Positions 1 to 5,824 of a stretch of 5,824 nucleotides of DNA are shown here, one piece after another. The position numbers were made by a program, and so were the translations under genes. The DNA comes from Methanosarcinales archaeon. Lineage in GTDB: Archaea; Halobacteriota; Methanosarcinia; Methanosarcinales; Methanogasteraceae. Every line of letters starts with the position of its first letter. The stretch's first letter is position 1. The notes beneath the pieces were generated by a model, which worked only from the letters and a program-made list of their open reading frames with translations, ran no database searches and was not told the DNA's origin. Location: NCBI GenBank assembly GCA_030594905.1, contig JAUVEF010000080.1, positions 1 to 5,824 on the forward strand. Reading direction: 5' to 3'.

Positions 1-1
1 T

Positions 2-319
2 TCTTATGTTAAAAATTATTTTGCCGTAAATTTCCGTATCGACTACGTGAATGCCAGTGGTGATATTTCAAATTATTATCCTGATTTTATCGTTAAAAAA
101 TCTGATAAAGAGATCTATATTATAGAAACCAAGGGGCAGGAAGATCTGGATGTGCCATTAAAGATGAATCGTTTAAAACAGTGGTGCAAAGACATCAACA
201 ATTCACAAAAAAAAATATTAGTTGATTATGTATTTGTTGATGAGGAAAGCTTCCATAAATACAGCCCGTCGTCTTTTGAACAGCTTGTGAATACATTTGA
301 GGAATACAAAGGTGAATAA
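2..319 (+). CDS. Type III restriction enzyme Res subunit, C-terminal end (5' truncated by window)
   Basis: The frame is open from base 2 to the TAA at 317-319, giving 105 residues; the start lies left of the window. A GTG at 47 is in frame, but the reading continues upstream of it with family-like sequence (SYVKNYFAVNFRIDY), so it is not the real start. Numbering from base 2, a PD-(D/E)XK nuclease core is visible: P27-D28 in NYYPDFIV and E42-T43-K44 in IIETKG, followed by a helical stretch RLKQWCKDIN. From family knowledge, this block forms the endonuclease domain at the C-terminus of Res, the ATP-dependent helicase/nuclease subunit of type III restriction systems, which cuts DNA together with the Mod methyltransferase. 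The helicase part and any mod gene would lie outside, to the left. G+C is about 32% by hand count, well below the genes to the right, which suggests acquisition by transfer. Alternative: a stand-alone DEAD/DEAH helicase with the same nuclease tail. Confidence 0.82.
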   Translation, partial: SYVKNYFAVNFRIDYVNASGDISNYYPDFIVKKSDKEIYIIETKGQEDLDVPLKMNRLKQWCKDINNSQKKILVDYVFVDEESFHKYSPSSFEQLVNTFEEYKGE

Positions 320-454
320 CAGCTCTCCACCATCAGGGGATTTGTCTGTTGGAAGCACCAGATTAGTTATTATCCTCGATTTTTCGGGGTTCCTTATGAA
401 TACCGCATTCGCCCATCCCTGATCCGAAGATGCGCACCCAGAGAAACACTTGCG
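320..454. other. Intergenic gap between convergent genes
   Basis: These 135 bases separate the stop of the restriction gene (+) from the stop of polC (-). I see no convincing open frame, tRNA or long repeat. The gap holds one short hairpin (374-389) and an imperfect inverted pair, atcaggggat at 332-341 and atccctgat at 415-423. Base composition rises between the AT-rich restriction gene and polC, so the edge of the acquired segment probably lies in or near this gap. Confidence 0.6.
374..389. terminator. Weak hairpin between convergent genes, possible terminator
   Basis: CCTCG (374-378) can pair with CGGGG (385-389), one pair being G-T, around a six-base loop ATTTTT. On the + strand it is followed by ttcctt. 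It lies 55 bases after the restriction gene stop, and 66 bases beyond the polC stop on the other strand. The stem is only five pairs and there is no long T-run after it. Archaeal termination depends mainly on T-rich stretches, so a terminator role is a guess. Confidence 0.22.
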
Positions 455-3400
455 TCACATAAAATCAAACAGCCCCATCTGTCTCGACTTGTCGCTCTCA
501 AACAGGGACTTGATCTCTATGCGGATCAACTCAATCCGCTGCCTCGTATACTCTGATACCTCATATTCTTCCGCCACACGCGTGGATGTGTCGAGATACT
601 TCTTGACAGAGCCTTCCGTGACTGTGAGTATGATCCTGCCGTGGCATTTCGGGCATGTATCGCTCAACAGGGGTCTACGGAACTTTGCGCCGCATTTCAC
701 GCACCGCACCTTCTGCCTTGAGAATGCACGGAGATTTCCGATCATATCGGGCAGAAAGTGCGAGTTGATCACCCGCTCTGCGACATCATTCTCATTAACC
801 GCATTTATTTTGCGAGCAAGTGCCAGCTGAGCGTCCATCTTCTCTACCATTGATCCAAGCGTCTTGTATGCGCTATTGAGTGGTCCCGCGGCGATATCCG
901 ATGTCGGGTGTGTGAACCTGCTATCGTACTGCGCCGGTGTTCCAAGGTGCTTTGCCACAGTATCTATCGCGTCCTCAATATTCTTCGGACTTTCGAATCT
1001 ATTCGCCGATTCATAGAATTCGAGCGGATATTGTTCCACGACATCAATGTTATGCGCCTCTTTGTCGATCTCTTTTGGATCAATTCGTGTTGTGAGAACA
1101 AGCGGGGCATCCATCCATCCACCACGTCTTTCAGGGAGATATGATCGAGAAAAGTTGAGCAATCCATCCATAAGTAGCATAACACAGTCTTCGTCGCCGT
1201 CACAATTGCGACGTTTCGCGGCATGGAAGAACGGGTGTGCATATCCAACCGACGCCCGCGTAAACCCGATAATTCTTCCGAGCACGCCCGCGGAGGTATG
1301 TGGGGCAAGCCCGATCACTAGTTTACCGATCAGATCGTTTCTGTGCGATGCGTTGTAGTATGCGTCCTGTTTATAGTATTTCACAAGGAGATCATCGATG
1401 AAACGAGAAACCCTAAGAAGATATTCACCAGCATTGAATGATAGTATGATATCCTGTACTTTAAGGTGTAATATCTGATTTTCATCAGTTAGCGGGTTTC
1501 CATCGATGTCGGATGTGTATCCAATACCGTGCAGCGTGTCAACATCAATTCCAATCTCCTTTGCATTGAAATGCGTCAGCGGAAGGTCGGTCAGATCATA
1601 CCTCACAGTACCGTCCTTGAACACAAACACCCCGTGTTTTGCACGGAGCACCCCCTTTTCAAGCGATTCTGGTGTCTTGTTCTTTGAGATTAACCCCTTG
1701 ACCCCTTTGAAGCTCTGGAGCGTGTCCCTTTCCCCGAGGTTTTCGAATGCGGATGTATACCTGGCTTTCAGATCGAGATCGATCTCCTGCGCAGACGATA
1801 CTTTCGAGCCGCATCTCGGGCATGGCGGGCTAACGACAGGAATCTTGCATTTCTGGCAGAACAGCACCTCTTTGGTCCTTGCTCCACATGCACATAGGTA
1901 TTCATAAGTCTCGCTTCCACATGCGGGGCATCTGCGCATCCCGATCGTAACAGGGATCGCCCCGATCTTCGCATTCATCGATCGGGTGAAGTTCGATGCC
2001 TGCTTGAGCGATCTACTCTTACCGCCCATATCGCCGACCGGAAACAGGACATGCGGTGCTGGCTTCATCTCTCGCTTATCCGATTTCTCTGGTCGTCCCA
2101 TCCGTGCCCCAATCCTTGTTGGCGCCTTCGCCCTGACCCGGATACTGCTTATCTCAAATATCGCATCCAGTACAGTTGTTTCACTGATATCGGTCCATTT
2201 TTTGCAGAAATCCTCAACTCCAACCCCCGTGCATCTGAGTAGAGGGAGCGGTTCGTGCAGGTGTAGGTCACTGTCTACCACCTTGTGCGGAACCAGAAGT
2301 GTCTCAAGAATCTTTTTTATGTGTTTATCCCTCGGAATCACAAGGATTCCTTCAGCAAGCTTGCCCGAAGAAGCTATATACTCAGATAGACATTTGAAGT
2401 CGTCGATCGATATGTCGTGCCAGAGATATGTGAATTTTGGGTGCATCGGGACACTGTACCTGTCGCAAAGCCCGAGCGCAAGTTCCTGGTCTATATCTTC
2501 GAGATCGCCTTTTATCGTGCCGAAATCGACCTTCCCCCCGAGTTCGAGCGCCCACCACTCAAAACAGTACGAAGACGGCATCAGAGGATGATTATTCTCA
2601 AGAAAATCGCCGTAATTGATCAGAACCTCTCCCACATCCAGAATCTTTTCGACTTGATCATGGAGCGTCCTTGCCTCTTCTTCGTCGCTGATATGCACCA
2701 CGTCCCCGCTAAACAGGCGCACAGTCGGACCGTCGATGCCGTCCACAGGACAGATGCCTGCTGCTTTGCCGGGACGTTCGATCCGTATCTGGGTGCCTGC
2801 TGCAAGAAAACTGTCGGTCACGATCATGGTTGCCGGAGAGACCCCGGCAGCGGCAAATCCGGTGTTTCTCGACCTTCCGTACCGGAGCCTGAACCCGCCA
2901 GGCATCGACGGGTGAGAAAAGACCGGTCTGCCGGCGATTAGATCGTTTAAGTATTTTCCCTTTGGTTTGATGACCATACTGCCGTCATCATCGCTCTCGC
3001 CTTTCGTGCTCGTGGCAAGCTGGTTTAAAAAATCCCATCCATCAAGATTCAATTTTGCTACGTGTTTCAGAATCTTTGGCGCTTTGAGTGCCATTCCTTC
3101 GGCGATAACGAGCGCCATACCGCCCCGGACGCGGTTTGTCTCGACCCGTGCCAGATTCCGATAGCCTTCGACCTCAGCCTCCTCGGTCGGCTCGCCAGTG
3201 ATGCAGATCGGGCAGTTTGTTGCGATCAAACGAATCTCCTCGTCAGACGGCATGTACTGCAGGTTGGCGATCCGCCTATAGATCGTTATTTCCTCTACAT
3301 ACCGCTCGATCTCCTCGTTTCGCGGGATATACCGGTTGATACCAAGTTCCCGCCGCACATAGTCCGCAACCAGTACGGATAGTGCCTGCGCGGTCCCGCC

Positions 3401-3865
3401 AGCGCTTCGTATCGGTCCTGCGTAGAAGATGCGAACGAATTCGGTGCCATCGTCGTTATCAACGATATCGATCTTTGCAATTCCCTCAATCGGCGCCGCA
3501 ACCACCCCTTCAGTCAGCAGTGCGACCGCAGCCCGTATGGATGCCTCCACAGCCTCATCCCGACTATCGAACTGGTGGGTGCGCATGGTTGCGATATCCA
3601 CACCAAGCTGCATCGCAGCCTCCTCCCTGCTCAGCCCCATGTCGTGTTCCAGCTCACGGATCCGTTCAGCAACCGGGATTCCGATCAGGTTTTCGACACG
3701 ATCGGCAAGGTCTTTCGCGAGCGGGATCTCGGGGTGTAGCTCAGGGTCATGCCCACTCATTCGCGCTGCGGTCACGATCTCGATTGCCCGCTGCACGTCG
3801 TTTTCGAGATCCTCGAAGTATGAGTATGTATCAGAAGGTGTGCTTGCGTGTGCGTCAGGATTCAC
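455..3865 (-). CDS. polC: DNA polymerase D (Pol II) large subunit DP2
   Basis: This is the catalytic subunit of archaeal replicative polymerase PolD; it pairs with the DP1 proofreading exonuclease subunit, which is not in this window. I place the start at the GTG at 3865 (1136 residues), because [16 protein letters not shown] aligns with the usual DP2 N-terminus. The frame stays open to a GTG at 3970, but those 35 extra residues resemble nothing in the family and overlap the HEAT gene. Conserved blocks in order: [12 protein letters not shown] (46-57), [15 protein letters not shown] (149-163), [14 protein letters not shown] (334-347), [14 protein letters not shown] (587-600), and [10 protein letters not shown] (885-894) with the metal-binding aspartates D889 and D891 of the double-psi beta-barrel active site. 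Zinc ligands: C646/649/658/660, C670/673/682/685 and C1055/1058/1071/1074. The last eight residues, QMGLFDFM, resemble a PCNA-binding PIP box. No intein interrupts the NCDGDED site. The stop is TGA at 455-457. Length is normal for the family. Confidence 0.97.
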   Translation of the reverse strand: MNPDAHASTPSDTYSYFEDLENDVQRAIEIVTAARMSGHDPELHPEIPLAKDLADRVENLIGIPVAERIRELEHDMGLSREEAAMQLGVDIATMRTHQFDSRDEAVEASIRAAVALLTEGVVAAPIEGIAKIDIVDNDDGTEFVRIFYAGPIRSAGGTAQALSVLVADYVRRELGINRYIPRNEEIERYVEEITIYRRIANLQYMPSDEEIRLIATNCPICITGEPTEEAEVEGYRNLARVETNRVRGGMALVIAEGMALKAPKILKHVAKLNLDGWDFLNQLATSTKGESDDDGSMVIKPKGKYLNDLIAGRPVFSHPSMPGGFRLRYGRSRNTGFAAAGVSPATMIVTDSFLAAGTQIRIERPGKAAGICPVDGIDGPTVRLFSGDVVHISDEEEARTLHDQVEKILDVGEVLINYGDFLENNHPLMPSSYCFEWWALELGGKVDFGTIKGDLEDIDQELALGLCDRYSVPMHPKFTYLWHDISIDDFKCLSEYIASSGKLAEGILVIPRDKHIKKILETLLVPHKVVDSDLHLHEPLPLLRCTGVGVEDFCKKWTDISETTVLDAIFEISSIRVRAKAPTRIGARMGRPEKSDKREMKPAPHVLFPVGDMGGKSRSLKQASNFTRSMNAKIGAIPVTIGMRRCPACGSETYEYLCACGARTKEVLFCQKCKIPVVSPPCPRCGSKVSSAQEIDLDLKARYTSAFENLGERDTLQSFKGVKGLISKNKTPESLEKGVLRAKHGVFVFKDGTVRYDLTDLPLTHFNAKEIGIDVDTLHGIGYTSDIDGNPLTDENQILHLKVQDIILSFNAGEYLLRVSRFIDDLLVKYYKQDAYYNASHRNDLIGKLVIGLAPHTSAGVLGRIIGFTRASVGYAHPFFHAAKRRNCDGDEDCVMLLMDGLLNFSRSYLPERRGGWMDAPLVLTTRIDPKEIDKEAHNIDVVEQYPLEFYESANRFESPKNIEDAIDTVAKHLGTPAQYDSRFTHPTSDIAAGPLNSAYKTLGSMVEKMDAQLALARKINAVNENDVAERVINSHFLPDMIGNLRAFSRQKVRCVKCGAKFRRPLLSDTCPKCHGRIILTVTEGSVKKYLDTSTRVAEEYEVSEYTRQRIELIRIEIKSLFESDKSRQMGLFDFM

Positions 3866-3882
3866 GGCATGGATATAAGCGA

Positions 3883-3888
3883 TTATAT
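3883..3888 (-). promoter_or_regulatory. Candidate TATA box (box A) for polC
   Basis: Read on the - strand, ATATAA begins 24 bases before the GTG at 3865, inside CTCATATAATCGCTTATATC. In archaea transcription starts roughly 25 bases downstream of box A, so this element would put the transcript start at or very near the GTG. That would make a leaderless message, in keeping with the absence of a Shine-Dalgarno sequence before that codon. A second TATA-like element, CTTATAT, lies at 3873-3879 but would start transcription inside the coding region. AT-rich hexamers are common by chance. Confidence 0.3.
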
Positions 3889-3906
3889 GAGGTAAATCTG
3901 TTGGGT

Positions 3907-3938
3907 GGCAGGATACTATAGAGGTCCTGGGCAGGATA
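3907..3938. repeat. 9-bp direct repeat in the HEAT-polC gap
   Basis: ggcaggata occurs at 3907-3915 and again at 3930-3938, with starts 23 bases apart. The pair sits between the stop of the HEAT gene and the TATA-like elements before polC, where a regulator could bind. The spacing is about two helical turns. Two copies of nine bases are not strong evidence, so this may be chance. Confidence 0.3.
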
Positions 3939-5798
3939 TTATTCCTTGCCTTCACCAGTCTCGTTGCCACTATAGAAAAGATTGTTCTGGTTTGCGATGT
4001 CTATTCCGCCCCAGAGGTAATTATCCACGCAATCGATCGCACAGCGGATGCTCTCGTCCTCGGATGCATCCAGGAGTGTTCCGATTAGGGTCATGCGTTC
4101 ATGGTCCGAGAGCCTTTCACATGCATTTGAGCCAAAGCGGTAGAGTGCTTCCGCTGCAGCTTCGCGCACATAAGGCTCCGGATCATCAATTAAATATATG
4201 AGAGAATCCATCGCATAACTAACATCAAAACTGCCCCTCACTATGATCTTGCTGAACATCTCGGCGATGCTCTGGCGCACCAAGGGATCGTTGTCCTTTA
4301 GCGCGCTTACCAATGTATCAATCTCATCGATGTACAGGTCAAGCTCAAAGTATGAATTGAACATCTCGCTTAAGTACGCCGGCTCGACAGACCCCAGACT
4401 GGCAACAACCCTGCGCACCATGACATCATTGTCCCGTAGCAGGTCGAAAAAGCGATGTAGCATCTGGTTCTCAAGCAGGTACATCATCTGGGCAGCAACA
4501 ACTCCGACATTCTCGGATGCGCATTTCATCAGGTATACCAGGAGAGGGACGATCGCATATTCGTTCTGGAGTTCGGCATACAGATCGCACAGCTCGAGTG
4601 CCAGTGAATTCTCATTATACTCGTCAGATGAGTTTATCGCGGTGTAGTCTCCTTTTACTATGCTCACAAGGTCTCCAAAGTGTTCCGAATCAGCTATGTG
4701 TGGCTTAACAACGTCTATGATCGCATCGAGACCCTCGTTCCCGAATTCGCAGAGTGCGCGGGCAGACTCCCAGTTTGGATAGTGGCTCCTACCCCGGTCT
4801 GATGCTTCGATCGATGCCTCGATCTCCTGCACAAGCACGTCCTTGAGTGCCGGAATTGCAGACCGGTCCCCGATCCTTCCAAGAGCGTAAGCAGCGCCTT
4901 TAAGTGGCAACACTTCGATTAGCGCCGGAATTGCAGTAGGATCTCCAATCGTACCGAGTGCTCTGGCAGCATCTTCACCGATAGACTCCAGAAACACGAT
5001 TAATGCAGGGACTGCCGACACGCCCCCGATCCTGCCGAGCGATTTTGCAGCATTTCTAGATACCAGATAATACGGGTCGCCGAGCGCCTCTATGAGCGCA
5101 GTGACCGCGCGTTTGTCTATGTTTCCACGGTGCACAGTCCTTGTTTCTCTTAAGTTTTTGGCGTACTCTGTCTCAATATGCTTCTCACCAACCTCGCCAA
5201 GCGCATCCGCAACACAGACGCGGGTGATCCTGCACCCTTTCTTCAACGCTTTGAGCAGCTCATCGACGTTGGCATTCGCGATCTTTCCGAGGTGCTCGGA
5301 AACATAAGCCCAGTGCAGATTGTACCATGAATCCCAATCTTCGTCGGGCTTATGCCTACTGATGGCAGCCTCGCTCTCAAGCAATTCTATCAATGCGGTA
5401 ACAGCAGCCGCTTCATTAAAGTTGCCGAACGCTTCGACGATGCTTTTACGCACCCACCGATCCTGCTCCTTCATTTCGTTGAAAACCGGATAATATGTAT
5501 CTCCCAGTTTGCTGAGCGATTCAGCCATGAGCCGTATCTTTATGCTATCATCTATCGACATCTTCAGAAGGATATTGAAACCACCGTCTCCAAGCATACA
5601 CAACGACATGGCGGCGGCGTTGCGCACTGCCCTGCTGTCGTCACGCCATACTACCTTTGTAAGCGTATCAAAGACCATCGAGCGATCGCCGTTCACATCT
5701 CGGCTCATATTTCCAAGTGTAACTACCGCCTCGCAACGAGTCTTTCTTGTCCTGGTGCCCTGATTGAGCAACTCTATGAGTTCAACAGCGTCTGCCAC
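3939..5798 (-). CDS. HEAT-repeat protein (PBS-lyase-type HEAT-like repeats)
   Basis: This is a soluble alpha-solenoid of about 619 residues with no visible signal peptide, membrane segment or catalytic domain. Around fifteen helical-pair units can be picked out by eye; the clearest are [28 protein letters not shown] (from residue 231), AVPALI (262), AIPALI (289), AIPALK (314), and [20 protein letters not shown] (near 533-552). Such repeats usually form a protein-binding scaffold; despite the family name, no phycobilin lyase activity is implied. A tryptophan-rich insertion ([12 protein letters not shown], about 152-163) and a repeat-poor stretch (about 330-395) interrupt the solenoid. I chose the GTG at 5798 because it is followed at once by the first repeat ([10 protein letters not shown]) and preceded by GGTG at a suitable distance. 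An in-frame GTG at 5822 would add eight residues, and the frame is still open at the window edge, so the gene may begin further right. It ends with TAA, 73 bases before polC on the same strand, so the two may share a transcript. The binding partner is unknown. Confidence 0.88.
   Translation of the reverse strand: MADAVELIELLNQGTRTRKTRCEAVVTLGNMSRDVNGDRSMVFDTLTKVVWRDDSRAVRNAAAMSLCMLGDGGFNILLKMSIDDSIKIRLMAESLSKLGDTYYPVFNEMKEQDRWVRKSIVEAFGNFNEAAAVTALIELLESEAAISRHKPDEDWDSWYNLHWAYVSEHLGKIANANVDELLKALKKGCRITRVCVADALGEVGEKHIETEYAKNLRETRTVHRGNIDKRAVTALIEALGDPYYLVSRNAAKSLGRIGGVSAVPALIVFLESIGEDAARALGTIGDPTAIPALIEVLPLKGAAYALGRIGDRSAIPALKDVLVQEIEASIEASDRGRSHYPNWESARALCEFGNEGLDAIIDVVKPHIADSEHFGDLVSIVKGDYTAINSSDEYNENSLALELCDLYAELQNEYAIVPLLVYLMKCASENVGVVAAQMMYLLENQMLHRFFDLLRDNDVMVRRVVASLGSVEPAYLSEMFNSYFELDLYIDEIDTLVSALKDNDPLVRQSIAEMFSKIIVRGSFDVSYAMDSLIYLIDDPEPYVREAAAEALYRFGSNACERLSDHERMTLIGTLLDASEDESIRCAIDCVDNYLWGGIDIANQNNLFYSGNETGEGKE
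4849..4936 (-). repeat. In-frame duplicated HEAT unit, 75-bp period
   Basis: The 13-base string gccggaattgcag is identical at 4849-4861 and 4924-4936, exactly 75 bases (25 codons) apart. Both encode the AIPAL start of a HEAT unit. Flanking bases are similar but diverged, so this looks like an old or strongly constrained duplication of one repeat unit inside the gene. Confidence 0.6.
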
Positions 5799-5805
5799 GA
5801 TTCCA

Positions 5806-5809
5806 CACC
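5806..5809 (-). promoter_or_regulatory. Possible ribosome binding site for the HEAT gene
   Basis: On the - strand GGTG ends seven bases before the GTG at 5798 and can pair with the CACC in the 3' end of archaeal 16S rRNA. The match is only four bases; it mildly favours 5798 over 5822 as the start. Confidence 0.3.
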
Positions 5810-5824
5810 CACTTACATACACTT

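Noticed and set aside
47..319. A complete 90-residue small protein starting at GTG 47
   Set aside because: The same frame is open to the window edge and the residues before 47 fit the restriction enzyme family, so this is the end of a larger gene.
332..423. Inverted repeat atcaggggat / atccctgat as a possible attachment site or terminator
   Set aside because: The arms differ in length by one base and lie over 70 bases apart; it is weak and has no supporting mobile gene.
441..454. Pyrimidine-rich stretch just after the polC stop as an archaeal T-tract terminator
   Set aside because: On the - strand it reads TGTTTCTCT, too short and interrupted to call.
450..830. 126-codon open frame on the + strand reaching into the intergenic gap
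   Set aside because: It is antisense to the conserved zinc-binding C-terminus of DP2 and shows no family features of its own.
1986..2591. 201-codon open frame on the + strand
   Set aside because: It lies wholly antisense to well-conserved polC codons and its translation, rich in serine, proline and arginine, looks like a reverse-strand shadow with no recognisable domain.
3382..3921. 179-codon open frame on the + strand, and a second at 3429-3878
   Set aside because: Both are antisense to the 5' part of polC, overlap each other in different frames and have low-complexity arginine/serine-rich translations.
3939..5822. Phycobilisome lyase function for the HEAT protein
   Set aside because: The resemblance is limited to the repeat; there is no phycobiliprotein context and the archaeal setting makes lyase activity implausible.

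Overview
The window looks archaeal, most likely euryarchaeal. Its central gene is the large catalytic subunit (DP2, PolC) of DNA polymerase D, the replicative polymerase family confined to Archaea. The style of the DP2 sequence, including the C-terminal tail ending in QMGLFDFM, and the neighbouring HEAT-repeat gene would suit the Methanosarcinales/Methanomicrobia or a related ANME-type lineage. That placement comes from memory of family sequences, not from a search.

Layout from left to right. (1) Bases 2-319, + strand: the last 105 codons of a gene that begins outside the window. It carries a PD-(D/E)XK nuclease motif typical of the C-terminus of type III restriction enzyme Res subunits. Its DNA is AT-rich, about 32% G+C by hand count. 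(2) Bases 320-454: a 135-base gap between two converging genes, with one weak hairpin. (3) Bases 455-3865, - strand: a complete, intein-free DP2 gene of about 1136 codons, with the catalytic NCDGDED motif, three four-cysteine zinc sites and a terminal PCNA-binding-like peptide. (4) Bases 3866-3938: a 73-base gap holding TATA-like sequences and a 9-base direct repeat. (5) Bases 3939 to about 5798 (frame open to the right edge), - strand: a protein of about 619 residues built almost entirely of HEAT repeats.

The HEAT gene lies directly upstream of polC on the same strand and could share a transcript with it, but TATA-like elements before polC allow an independent promoter. The restriction gene converges on polC, differs in base composition and is probably the end of an acquired defence locus beside core chromosome. 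I see no RNA gene, CRISPR array, insertion sequence or clearly new system. The many long open frames antisense to polC and the HEAT gene are shadows of those genes.
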